A DNA stretch of 64,000 bases. Origin: CAG-217 sp963605415 (GTDB lineage Bacteria > Bacillota > Clostridia > Oscillospirales > Acutalibacteraceae). Position numbers and translations under genes: made by a program. Below, piece after piece: positions 42,376 through 50,518 of the stretch. Numbering within the stretch: position 1 is the stretch's first letter; each line of letters begins with the position of its first letter. A model generated the notes under the pieces. It was not told the DNA's origin. It did no database searches and worked only from the letters and a program-made list of their open reading frames with translations. The DNA is taken from assembly GCA_963605415.1 (NCBI GenBank), contig CAVCUL010000006.1, positions 51,398-115,397 of the forward strand, written 5' to 3'.

Positions 42376-42392
42376 TGCTGCGGTGATGTGAA

Positions 42393-42812
42393 ATGATGAT
42401 CTCAACAAAGGGGCGCTATGCCCTGCAAGTGATGCTGGACCTGGCCCAGCAAAGCCCGGACGCCTATATTTCGCTGCACGATATCAGTCGGCGGCAGGCG
42501 GTGAGCATGAAATATTTGGAGGCCATTGTAGCCATGCTGAATAAAGCCGGTATGGTGGAGAGCCGCCGGGGCAAAAGCGGCGGTTACCGCCTGACCCGGG
42601 CGCCGGAGGACTACACCGTGGGCGCCATCTTAAAGCTGACCGAGGGCACGCTGGCACCGGTGGCCTGTATGGACTGCGACAGCGGCTGCACCCGGGTGCA
42701 CGCCTGTATGACCCGCCCTATGTGGCAGGAGTTGGACCGGCTGATCGACGATTTTTTAGAGAGCAGGACCCTTGCGGACCTGCTGACGGAGGATAAAAAG
42801 CATGAAGATTAA
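42393..42812 (+). CDS. Rrf2-family transcriptional regulator
   Basis: A 139-residue Rrf2 winged-helix protein (MISTKGRYALQVMLDLA, VSMKYLEAIVAMLNKAG, RGKSGGYRL). It has a cysteine group (CMDCDSGC and a further C five residues on) like the Fe-S ligands of IscR, so it may sense Fe-S or redox state; CymR-type members without a cluster respond to cysteine supply. It overlaps metF by 11 bases, so it probably controls this methionine operon and itself. ATG at 42393 or 42396. Confidence 0.9.
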   Translation: MMISTKGRYALQVMLDLAQQSPDAYISLHDISRRQAVSMKYLEAIVAMLNKAGMVESRRGKSGGYRLTRAPEDYTVGAILKLTEGTLAPVACMDCDSGCTRVHACMTRPMWQELDRLIDDFLESRTLADLLTEDKKHED

Positions 42813-43665
42813 AGCGATTTTAGAGCAAAAACCCACCGTATCCTTTGAGGTGTTCCCCCCCAAGCAGTGGGACAAGATCGAGGGCACCAAGGCGGTGGTC
42901 AAGGAGATGGTAAAGAGCCACCCGGCCTTTATGAGCGTTACTTACGGCGCTGCGGGCACCACCAGCGGCTTTACAACGGAGATCGCAAGAGAGATCTTGG
43001 ACGACGGCGTGACCCCCCTGGCTCACCTGACCTGCCTGACCTCTACCCGGGACAAGATCCACCAGGTGGTGGCAGAGCTGCAAGAGAACGGCATTGAGAA
43101 CATTTTGGCCCTGCGGGGGGATATTCCCCGGGACTTCCAGTTCCCGGCAGAGCAGTATTTTGAGCACGCCTACCAGCTGGTGAACGAAATTCGCACCCTG
43201 GGGGATTTTTGCATTGGCGGCGCCTGCTACCCGGAGGTGCACCCGGAGAGCAAGAACCGGGTGGAGGATCTGGAGCACTTAAAGCAAAAGGTGGACTGCG
43301 GCGTGGACTTCCTGACCACCCAAATGTTCTTTGACAATACGGTGTTTTACAATTTCCGGGAGATGTGCGCCATCAAGGGTATTGATGTGCCGCTGATCGC
43401 CGGTATTATGCCCATTACCAAGGCCAGCCAGCTGGAGCGGACGGTCAGCCTGTCCGGCTGCACCCTGCCTACCAAGTTTGTAAAGATCGTGGAGCGCTTC
43501 GGCGATCGGGACGACGCTATGCAGCAGGCGGGCATTGTGTACGCTGCGGAGCAGATCATCGACCTGATGGCCAACGGCGTGGACCATATCCATATTTACA
43601 CCATGAACAAGCCGGATGTGGCCGGTGCCATCGTGCGGGAGTTGGGCAGCATTATTCATGAATAA
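42802..43665 (+). CDS. metF: Methylenetetrahydrofolate reductase
   Basis: A 287-residue MTHFR TIM barrel with SFEVFPPKQW (catalytic Glu), NILALRGDIPRD and the FFDNTVFYNF motif. It reduces 5,10-methylene-THF to 5-methyl-THF, the methyl donor for MetH encoded two genes downstream. It overlaps both neighbours, so the operon is tightly coupled. Confidence 0.96.
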   Translation: MKIKAILEQKPTVSFEVFPPKQWDKIEGTKAVVKEMVKSHPAFMSVTYGAAGTTSGFTTEIAREILDDGVTPLAHLTCLTSTRDKIHQVVAELQENGIENILALRGDIPRDFQFPAEQYFEHAYQLVNEIRTLGDFCIGGACYPEVHPESKNRVEDLEHLKQKVDCGVDFLTTQMFFDNTVFYNFREMCAIKGIDVPLIAGIMPITKASQLERTVSLSGCTLPTKFVKIVERFGDRDDAMQQAGIVYAAEQIIDLMANGVDHIHIYTMNKPDVAGAIVRELGSIIHE

Positions 43666-44236
43666 GACAGAGATTTTACACTATCTGCGCACCGCCTCCC
43701 GGGTGGACGATCCCCGGCTGCTGGCGCTGATCGACGACTGTATGGCGGAGGTGGACGCCACGGTGCAGCCCCGCACCCTGGAGCGGATCTTTTCCTGCCG
43801 GGTGACGGAGGACGCGCTGGAGGTGGAGGGCTTTACCCTAAAGAGCCGCCGCCTGGCCCAAACCATTGCCGGGTGCGACCGGGTGTGCATTTTCGGCGCT
43901 ACCCTGGGCTTTGAGTGCGATCGGCTGCTGCGCACCTATTCGGTGGACGGCATTGCCCGGGGCGCGGTCATGCAGGCGGTGCTGGCCTCTAAGATCGAGG
44001 AGGTCTGCGACGGCATCGAGGACCGGCTGCGCGCCCAGGGACTGACCCTGCGGCAGCGGTATTCGCCGGGCTATTTTGATTTGGATATTACCGAGCAGCG
44101 CAAGATCTTTGCCCTGCTGGATCTGACCAAGCGCATTGGGCTGACTCTCAGCGACACCTGCCAAATGATCCCCACCAAGAGCGTAACGGCCATTATCGGA
44201 ATTGAACCCCAGGACGGAGGACAAAGGAATGAGTAA
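43658..44236 (+). CDS. MetH reactivation-domain protein
   Basis: A 192-residue protein matching the B12-dependent methionine synthase activation domain, with FGATLGFECDRLL and the RQRYSPGYFDLDITEQRKIFALLD motif (SAM-binding YSPGY). In E. coli this domain is the C-terminus of MetH; here it is a separate gene between metF and metH. It probably reductively remethylates cob(II)alamin. The ATG at 43658 overlaps the metF end by eight bases; its own end overlaps metH by eight. Confidence 0.9.
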   Translation: MNKTEILHYLRTASRVDDPRLLALIDDCMAEVDATVQPRTLERIFSCRVTEDALEVEGFTLKSRRLAQTIAGCDRVCIFGATLGFECDRLLRTYSVDGIARGAVMQAVLASKIEEVCDGIEDRLRAQGLTLRQRYSPGYFDLDITEQRKIFALLDLTKRIGLTLSDTCQMIPTKSVTAIIGIEPQDGGQRNE

Positions 44237-46550
44237 GATCCGATTTTTTGACGGCGGCATGGGCACCATGCTCCAGGCAGCCGGTCTGCTTGGCCCCGGT
44301 GAGCTGCCGGAGCCGCTGAACCTGACCCACCCGGAGGAGATCGCCGCCATTCACCAGGCGTATGCGGACGCCGGGGCGGAGTTTATCAGCACCAACACCT
44401 TTGGCGCCAACGGCCTGAAGTTTGACAATGTGGAAGAACTGGTGCAGGCGGCCACCGCGCTGGTGCGCCGCACCGGCAAAAAAGTGGTGCTGGACATTGG
44501 CCCTTTGGGCAAGCTGCTTCAGCCTATGGGCGAGTTGGCTTTTGACGACGCCTACGACCTGTTTGCCCGTACCATTCGCGCCGGTGCCCCCGGGGCGGAT
44601 CTGGTGCTCATTGAGACCATGAGCGACACCCTGGAGCTGAAAGCGGCGGTGCTGGCAGCTAAGGAGAATTGTGACCTGCCGGTATTCACCACCATGATCA
44701 TGGACGAAAAAGGGCGGCTGCTTACCGGGGCGGATATTGAAACGGCGGTGACTATGCTGGAGGGCCTGGGGGTAGACGCTCTGGGCTTTAACTGCTCCAT
44801 GGGGCCGGATCAAATGCTGCCCCTGGTGGCGCAACTGCGGGAGCTGACCTGCCTGCCCATTATTGTGAACCCCAACGCCGGGCTGCCGGAGTCTGTCAAC
44901 GGCGAGACGGTGTATAATGTGGACCCGGAGGCCTTTGCGGAGAAGATGGAAGCCATTGCCAAGCTGGGGGTCAGCTACCTGGGCGGCTGCTGCGGCACCA
45001 CCCCGGCGCATATTGCAAAGATGATCGACCGGGTGAAGGACATTCCCGCGGTGGTACACACCCCGGCGCCCCGCACCCTGGTGAGCAGCTATTCCCACAC
45101 GGTGGAGCTGGGCAAAAAGCCGGTGATCGTAGGCGAGCGGATCAACCCCACCGGCAAAAAGCTGATGAAAGCCGCCCTGCGGGAGAATGATATCAACTAT
45201 CTCATCAAGGAGGGCATTGCCCAAAAGGACAAGGGCGCCCATATCCTGGATGTGAATGTAGGTTTGCCGGAGATCGACGAACCGGCGATGATGCAGCAGG
45301 CGCTGTTTGCCCTGCAAGGGGTGCTGGACCTGCCGCTGCAAATCGACACCTCCGATGTGCAGGCCATGGAAGTGGGCCTGCGCCATTATAACGGCAAGGC
45401 TATGCTCAACTCTGTCAACGGCAAACAGGAGAGTATGCACGCGGTGTTCCCGCTGGTGAAGAAGTACGGCGCCGTGGTGGTGTGCCTGTGCCTGGACGAG
45501 AGCGGTATTCCCCCCACGGCAGAGGGGCGCATTGCCATTGCCAAGAAGATCATTGCCACCGCTGCGGAATACGGTATTCCTAAGCACCAGCTGGTGTTTG
45601 ACGCGCTGGTGATGACCGTCAGTACGGACAAGCGCAACGCCATTGAAACGCTCAAGGCGGTGCGGGTGCTGCGCCATGAGCTGGGCGTTGCCACCACCCT
45701 GGGCGTCAGCAATATTTCTTTTGGTCTGCCCAAGCGGGAGATGATCAATACCGCGTTCTTTACCCTGGCGCTGGAGGCGGGGCTGTCCGCCGGGATCATG
45801 AACCCCCTCAGCGACGCCATGATGAACGCCTATTACAGCTACAACGCCCTGGCGGGGCTGGACGACAACTGCCAGAACTATATCGCCTCAGTAACGGAGA
45901 CGGTGGCAGCCACCCCCGCAGGCACCACGGTGGATCTGAAAACCGCCATTATTAAAGGTATGCGCAAGGAGGCGGGCCAGTGCGCCGCCGGGCTGCTGGA
46001 AGAGCAGGACAGCTTGCAGATCATCAATGAGCATATTATCCCGGCGCTGGATGTGGTGGGCGACGGCTTTGAGAAGAACAAGGTCTTTCTGCCCCAGCTG
46101 CTGATGAGCGCCGACGCGGCCAAGTCCGCCTTTGATGTGATCAAGGAAAAGCTGCGCACCACCGGCCAGCAAAAGAAAAGCCCCCACAAGATCGTGCTGG
46201 CTACCGTCCACGGGGATATTCACGATATTGGCAAGAATATTGTGAAAGTGCTGCTGGAGAATTACGGTTTTGATGTGCTGGACCTGGGCAAGGATGTGCC
46301 GGAGGAAACGGTGCTCCAGGCGGTGCAGGACAACAACGCCACCCTGGTGGGGCTGTCTGCGCTGATGACCACCACCGTACCGGCTATGGAGCGCACCATT
46401 GAGCTGGTGCACCAAAACACCGACGCCAAGGTGATCGTTGGCGGCGCGGTGCTCACCCGCTCTTATGCGGAGATGATCCACGCAGACCATTACGCCAAGG
46501 ACGCTATGGAGACCGTGCGCCTGGCCAAAGCGCATTTTGGGATCGAGTAA
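44229..46550 (+). CDS. metH: B12-dependent methionine synthase (lacking activation domain)
   Basis: A 773-residue MetH: a homocysteine-binding domain with zinc ligands in GFNCSMGP and GGCCGTTP (about 1-290), a methyl-THF pterin-binding domain (about 310-570), a cobalamin cap, and a Rossmann B12 domain with VHGDIHDIGKNIV, whose His is the lower cobalt ligand. The E. coli-type C-terminal activation domain is missing and supplied by the gene immediately upstream. The ATG at 44229 follows AAAGGA. Confidence 0.96.
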   Translation: MSKIRFFDGGMGTMLQAAGLLGPGELPEPLNLTHPEEIAAIHQAYADAGAEFISTNTFGANGLKFDNVEELVQAATALVRRTGKKVVLDIGPLGKLLQPMGELAFDDAYDLFARTIRAGAPGADLVLIETMSDTLELKAAVLAAKENCDLPVFTTMIMDEKGRLLTGADIETAVTMLEGLGVDALGFNCSMGPDQMLPLVAQLRELTCLPIIVNPNAGLPESVNGETVYNVDPEAFAEKMEAIAKLGVSYLGGCCGTTPAHIAKMIDRVKDIPAVVHTPAPRTLVSSYSHTVELGKKPVIVGERINPTGKKLMKAALRENDINYLIKEGIAQKDKGAHILDVNVGLPEIDEPAMMQQALFALQGVLDLPLQIDTSDVQAMEVGLRHYNGKAMLNSVNGKQESMHAVFPLVKKYGAVVVCLCLDESGIPPTAEGRIAIAKKIIATAAEYGIPKHQLVFDALVMTVSTDKRNAIETLKAVRVLRHELGVATTLGVSNISFGLPKREMINTAFFTLALEAGLSAGIMNPLSDAMMNAYYSYNALAGLDDNCQNYIASVTETVAATPAGTTVDLKTAIIKGMRKEAGQCAAGLLEEQDSLQIINEHIIPALDVVGDGFEKNKVFLPQLLMSADAAKSAFDVIKEKLRTTGQQKKSPHKIVLATVHGDIHDIGKNIVKVLLENYGFDVLDLGKDVPEETVLQAVQDNNATLVGLSALMTTTVPAMERTIELVHQNTDAKVIVGGAVLTRSYAEMIHADHYAKDAMETVRLAKAHFGIE

Positions 46551-46556
46551 AAGGTA

Positions 46557-46755
46557 AATCCCTCCGTTGGGCAGGGATTGGGGCACCTCCGGTGCAATCC
46601 CCCCTGCGGCTGCGCCGCTTCCCCCCTTTGCAAGGGGGGCAAACCGATCAGGCTCCCTTGTAAAGGGTGACTCCCCGCAGTGCGGGGAGATGTCGCGCAG
46701 CGACAGAGGGGACGGGCACCGGTTAGGTGCTGTCAGCGTAGCTGACTGAGGGATT
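46557..46755. repeat. Dispersed intergenic repeat E
   Basis: This fills the space between convergent metH and pnp. It has the same blocks as copy D, with inner hairpin arms GTCAGC and GCTGAC (46732-46746). Confidence 0.85.
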
Positions 46756-46780
46756 ATTCTTTTATAACTCCCCCTCAACA

Positions 46781-46815
46781 AAAAAGACCGATACCACTTA
46801 CGGTATCGGTCTTTT
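46781..46815. terminator. Bidirectional terminator
   Basis: A 13-bp stem (AAAGACCGATACC with GGTATCGGTCTTT) lies between an A-run and a T-run and serves metH and pnp. Confidence 0.88.
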
Positions 46816-46833
46816 GTTATACGCTTTTACGCC

Positions 46834-49047
46834 TTATCTGCGGGGACGGCGATCGCGGCGGTCATGACCGTGACCGCGGTGGTCGTCTCTGCGGGGGCGG
46901 CGGGGGGTATCGTCGATCTCGTTCTCCGGGGTCATACCCTCCAGCTCAATGAGTGCGTCCCGACGGGACAGGTTAATGCGGCCCTGATCGTCGATCTCAA
47001 TGCACTTTACCACAACGGAGTCGCCTACATTGACCACATCCTCTACCCGCTCGGTGCGCTTTACATCCAGGCGGCTGATGTGGACCAGACCCTCTTTGCC
47101 GGGTGCGATCTCAACGAAAGCACCGAAGCTCATCAGGCGGGTCACCACACCGTTGTAGAAGGCGCCCACTTCCGGGTCGGTGGCGATCAGCTTCACCACT
47201 TCCACAGCGCCGTTGCACTTGTCAATATCCACACCGCTGATGAACACGCGGCCGTCCTCTTCAATGTTGATCTTTACATCGTAGGTGTTCTGGATCTCCT
47301 GGATCACCTTGCCGCCCTTGCCGATCACATCGCCGATCTTGTCCGGGTCGATCTGCAGGGTGAGCATCTTGGGTGCGTAGGGAGACAGCTGCTGGCGAGG
47401 CTCGCTGATCACCGGCAGCATGATCTCGTCCAGAATATAGTTGCGGGCCTTATGGGTCTTGGCAAAGGCCTCTTTGATGATCTCCGGGGTCAGGCCGTGG
47501 ACCTTCAGGTCCATCTGAATGGCGGTAATGCCCTTCTTTGTACCGGCAACCTTAAAGTCCATGTCGCCGTAGAAATCTTCCAGACCCTGAATGTCGATCA
47601 TGGTCATAAAGTCGCCGTACACGCCGTCGTCCCCGGTGATCAGACCGCAGCTGATACCGGCAACCGGTGCCTTAATGGGCACGCCGGCAGCCATCAGAGA
47701 CAGGGTGGAGCCGCAGATGGAGCCCTGAGAGGTGGAGCCGTTGGAGCTGAGCACCTCGGAGACCACGCGGATGGCGTAGGGGAATTCATCCACAGAGGGC
47801 AGAACCGGCAGCAGTGCCTTTTCTGCCAGTGCGCCGTGGCCGATCTCGCGGCGGCCCGGGCCTCTGGAGGGCTTGGTCTCGCCCACAGAGTAGCTGGGGA
47901 AGTTGTAGTGGTGCATATAGCGCTTTTCGGTCTGCTCGTCCAGGCCGTCCAGCTGCTGGGCGTCGTTCATGGGGCCAAGGGTGGTCACAGACAGCACCTG
48001 GGTCTGGCCTCTGGTGAACATACCGGAGCCGTGGGCTCTGGCCAGCAGGTCGATCTCTGCGTTCAGGGGACGAATGTCGTCAATGCCGCGGCCGTCCACA
48101 CGCTTGTGCTCGTCTTTCAGCCAAGCACGCACCACATGCTTCTGTACCAGGTACAGGATCTCCTCGATCTTGCCCTCTTCGCCCTCAAAGCGCTGGTCAA
48201 ACTTCTCGTGCACAGCGTCATAGATGGGGCGCAGGCGCTCGTCGCGTACATTCTTGTCGTCGGTATCCAGGGCTTTCTTCACATCTTCAATGCAGAAGTC
48301 CTCGATCTCTTGCAGGATGGCCGGATCCGGGTCGGAGGACTGGAAGCTCTTCTTGGGCTTGCCCACTTCCTCTACAATGCCGTTGATGAAAGCAACAATC
48401 TTCTTGTTTTCCTCATGACCGGCCATAATGGCGTTGAACATGGTGTCGTCGTCGATCTCGTTACCGCCGGCCTCGATCATAGCCACCAGGTCGCCGGTGG
48501 AAGCCACGGTCAGGTTCAGATCGTTATGGGCGCGCTGCTCCAGGGTGGGGTTGATGACGATCTGGCCGTCTACCAGACCCACATTCACACCGCTGATGGG
48601 GCCGTCCCACGGAATGTCGGAGATGGCGATGGCAGCGGACACACCGATCATGGCGGTAATCTCCGGAGAGCAGTCCGGGTCCACGCTCATTACAGTAGCC
48701 ACAACGCTTACATCGTTGCGCATATCCTTGGGGAACAGGGGACGAATGGGGCGGTCAATGCAGCGGGAGGTGAGGATGGCCTTCTCGGAAGGACGGGCCT
48801 CACGGCGCTGGAAAGAACCGGGGATCCGACCCACGGAATACATCTTCTCTTCATAGTCCACGCTCAGGGGGAAGAAATCCACGCCCTCGCGGGGTTTGGC
48901 GCTCATGGTCACATTACACAGCACATTGGTGTCGCCGTAGCGGGCCATAATGGACGCACCGGCCAGACCGCACATTTTGCCGGTCTCCAGGGTCAGCTTT
49001 CTGCCGGCCAGTTCCGTTTCCCAAACTTTGTAGTTCTTGAAAAACAT
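46834..49047 (-). CDS. pnp: Polyribonucleotide nucleotidyltransferase
   Basis: A 737-residue PNPase, a 3-prime to 5-prime phosphorolytic exoribonuclease of the RNA degradosome: two RNase PH domains (first with FFPLSVDYEEKMYSVGRIPGS, second with GTSQGSICGS-type GSTSQGSICGS), then a KH domain (IGKGGKVIQEI) and an S1 domain. The C-terminus is a short Arg/His/Asp-rich tail that may bind RNA. The ATG at 49047 follows AGAGGT. It lies downstream of rpsO, as in many bacteria, but a terminator and a large hairpin lie between. Confidence 0.97.
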   Translation of the reverse strand: MFFKNYKVWETELAGRKLTLETGKMCGLAGASIMARYGDTNVLCNVTMSAKPREGVDFFPLSVDYEEKMYSVGRIPGSFQRREARPSEKAILTSRCIDRPIRPLFPKDMRNDVSVVATVMSVDPDCSPEITAMIGVSAAIAISDIPWDGPISGVNVGLVDGQIVINPTLEQRAHNDLNLTVASTGDLVAMIEAGGNEIDDDTMFNAIMAGHEENKKIVAFINGIVEEVGKPKKSFQSSDPDPAILQEIEDFCIEDVKKALDTDDKNVRDERLRPIYDAVHEKFDQRFEGEEGKIEEILYLVQKHVVRAWLKDEHKRVDGRGIDDIRPLNAEIDLLARAHGSGMFTRGQTQVLSVTTLGPMNDAQQLDGLDEQTEKRYMHHYNFPSYSVGETKPSRGPGRREIGHGALAEKALLPVLPSVDEFPYAIRVVSEVLSSNGSTSQGSICGSTLSLMAAGVPIKAPVAGISCGLITGDDGVYGDFMTMIDIQGLEDFYGDMDFKVAGTKKGITAIQMDLKVHGLTPEIIKEAFAKTHKARNYILDEIMLPVISEPRQQLSPYAPKMLTLQIDPDKIGDVIGKGGKVIQEIQNTYDVKINIEEDGRVFISGVDIDKCNGAVEVVKLIATDPEVGAFYNGVVTRLMSFGAFVEIAPGKEGLVHISRLDVKRTERVEDVVNVGDSVVVKCIEIDDQGRINLSRRDALIELEGMTPENEIDDTPRRPRRDDHRGHGHDRRDRRPRR

Positions 49048-49079
49048 TTGGTTACCTCTTTCATAAATAATATTTATCA

Positions 49080-49160
49080 TCAAGGAGGCACAATAGTAAT
49101 AAATTCAAGCCGCCGCACCCGGTGACCTCAATTTACTACTATTAGTAGAACCTCCTTGGA
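49080..49160. repeat. Long imperfect inverted repeat in the pnp leader
   Basis: The arms are CAAGGAGG...AATAGTAATAAATT (49080-49104) and AATTTACTACTATT...CCTCCTTGG (49132-49160). They pair over 8 and about 13 bp with small bulges, around a GC-rich loop. It is transcribed ahead of pnp on the minus strand. Confidence 0.65.
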
Positions 49161-49181
49161 AGATACGATTTTGCCTTGGAC

Positions 49182-49217
49182 AAAAAAGGCAGACGACAGA
49201 AGTGCTCCGTCGTCTGC
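49182..49217 (-). terminator. Terminator of rpsO
   Basis: A stem GCAGACGAC/GTCGTCTGC is followed by CTTTTTT on the minus strand, just downstream of the rpsO stop. Confidence 0.82.
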
Positions 49218-49227
49218 TTGCGCGTTC

Positions 49228-49503
49228 TTACTTGTCGATGGTATCGCGGATACCCAGCTTCTTCACCAGGCTACGGTATCTCTCAACATCCTTGTTGTAA
49301 AGATAAACCAGCAGGTTGCGTCTGTGACCAACCATTTTCAGCAGACCGCGGCGGGAGTGATGATCCTTCTTGTGGGTCTTCAGGTGCTCGGTCAACTCGT
49401 TGATACGGGTGGTCAGTACAGCCACCTGTACCTCGGGAGAACCGGTGTCGCCCTCGTGGGTCGCATAAGCCTTGATGATCTCTTGCTTCTCAGCTTGTGT
49501 CAT
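49228..49503 (-). CDS. rpsO: 30S ribosomal protein S15
   Basis: A 91-residue S15 with the rRNA-binding motifs DTGSPEVQVA, HKKDHHSRRGLL and RRNLLVYL. The ATG follows GAGGTGA. Confidence 0.98.
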   Translation of the reverse strand: MTQAEKQEIIKAYATHEGDTGSPEVQVAVLTTRINELTEHLKTHKKDHHSRRGLLKMVGHRRNLLVYLYNKDVERYRSLVKKLGIRDTIDK

Positions 49504-49611
49504 AATCTTTCACCTCATTAGTAGTATTTGCCGATTGGCGGAGGACACAGTTACGGGATCGGTGACTCTCCGTGGGAGCTTGCACCCGATACCGTGTGAT
49601 CCGTACACAGC
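49504..49611 (-). promoter_or_regulatory. Structured rpsO leader (probable S15 autoregulation)
   Basis: The leader has long-range complementarity, with GGATCACACGG and ATCGGGTG pairing with CACCGAT and CCGTAACTGTGTCC, ending near the ribosome site. S15 represses its own mRNA through leader structures in several bacteria; this is inferred from structure and position. Confidence 0.5.
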
Positions 49612-49617
49612 GAGCCA

Positions 49618-49646
49618 ATTATAGCACAAACCCCCGCCGTTGTAAA
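49618..49646 (-). promoter_or_regulatory. Promoter of rpsO
   Basis: On the minus strand TTTACA (49641-49646) and a perfect TATAAT (49618-49623) are 17 bases apart, with a TG-n extension. Confidence 0.78.
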
Positions 49647-49670
49647 GAGATTTTGCAAAATAGTGGGCGC

Positions 49671-49700
49671 TTGCCAAAGCTATACAAGATATGGTATAAA
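49671..49700 (+). promoter_or_regulatory. Upstream promoter of the ABC transporter operon
   Basis: TTGCCA (49671-49676) and TATAAA (49695-49700) are 18 bases apart, about 135 bases before the first gene. Confidence 0.45.
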
Positions 49701-49749
49701 ATAAGCAGAGCCACCGGTTTCAGGTGCGATTTACCCCCGGGAGAGAAAG

Positions 49750-49804
49750 GTGACAAAATTGTCACGAAAAATGTCACCGAGCTGACACTTTGGCCGGGTA
49801 TAAT
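49750..49804 (+). promoter_or_regulatory. Paired operators and -10 box of the ABC transporter operon
   Basis: Two inverted repeats lie in a row: GTGACAAAATTGTCAC (49750-49765, seven-base perfect arms) and TGTCACCGAGCTGACA (49772-49787, five-base arms). Their centres are 22 bases apart, two turns of the helix. A perfect TATAAT follows at 49799-49804 with no recognisable -35 box, as expected for an activated promoter. The first site reads TGACA-N4-TGTCA, close to the binding-site form I recall for BceR-type response regulators. Confidence 0.65.
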
Positions 49805-49834
49805 GAGGGCAACAAAGCGAAAAGGAGAGCCATT

Positions 49835-50518
49835 ATGGACATTTTGAAAGTTGAGCACTTATCCAAAATTTACGGTAAGGGCGATACGGAGGTACGGGCG
49901 CTGGACGATGTATCCTTTACCGTGCCCAAGGGCCAGTTCGTTGCCATCATCGGGCCGTCCGGCTCCGGCAAGAGCACCCTGCTGCATATTCTGGGCGGGG
50001 TAGACACCCCCACCTCCGGCCATGTGTATGTGGACGGTACGGACATTACCACCCTGGACGAGACGGCGCTGGCCATCTTCCGCCGCCGCCAGATCGGGCT
50101 GATCTATCAATTCTATAATCTAATCCCAATTTTGACCGTAGAAGAAAACATGACTCTGCCTTTGCTGCTGGATGGAAAAAAGGTAGACCGAACGCATTTT
50201 GACAACCTGGTGCAATCCCTGGGGCTGGTGCAACGGCTGGGGCACCTGCCCTCCCAGCTGTCCGGCGGGCAGCAGCAGCGGGTGTCCATCGGCCGTGCGC
50301 TGATGAACAACCCGGCTATTGTGCTGGCAGACGAGCCCACCGGCAACCTGGACAGCAAGAACTCCAAGGAGATCGTGGATCTGCTGCGCGGTTTTAACAA
50401 GGCGCTGAATCAGACGGTGATCGTCATTACCCATGACGAGCGCATTGCCCTGGACGCCGACCGGGTGATCGCCGTAGAGGACGGCAAAATTGTGAAGGAC
50501 GAGGTGATCCGGTCGTGA
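49835..50518 (+). CDS. ABC transporter ATP-binding protein (MacB/LolD/Bce type)
   Basis: A 227-residue ATPase with Walker A GPSGSGKST, signature LSGGQQQRV, Walker B IVLADEPTG and the H-loop THDE. It belongs to the class that works with FtsX-like permeases to export or sense peptides and lipids, including antimicrobial-peptide resistance. The ATG at 49835 follows AAAGGAG. It overlaps the permease gene by four bases. Confidence 0.94.
   Translation: MDILKVEHLSKIYGKGDTEVRALDDVSFTVPKGQFVAIIGPSGSGKSTLLHILGGVDTPTSGHVYVDGTDITTLDETALAIFRRRQIGLIYQFYNLIPILTVEENMTLPLLLDGKKVDRTHFDNLVQSLGLVQRLGHLPSQLSGGQQQRVSIGRALMNNPAIVLADEPTGNLDSKNSKEIVDLLRGFNKALNQTVIVITHDERIALDADRVIAVEDGKIVKDEVIRS

Noticed and set aside
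42328..42392. S-box, B12 riboswitch or T-box ahead of the metF-metH operon
   Set aside because: Only 65 bases lie between the upstream gene and the operon, and the promoter is inside them, leaving no room for a riboswitch.
44229..46550. metH truncated by mutation because the activation domain is missing
   Set aside because: The missing domain is intact as the overlapping upstream gene, an arrangement known in Firmicutes, and the gene ends cleanly after the B12 domain.
46864..49125. A very long plus-strand open frame opposite pnp, and similar ones opposite metH, asnB and the GH112 gene
   Set aside because: These mirror the codon structure of strong genes in high-GC DNA; they are rich in His, Gly and Val runs, have no ribosome sites and show no domains.
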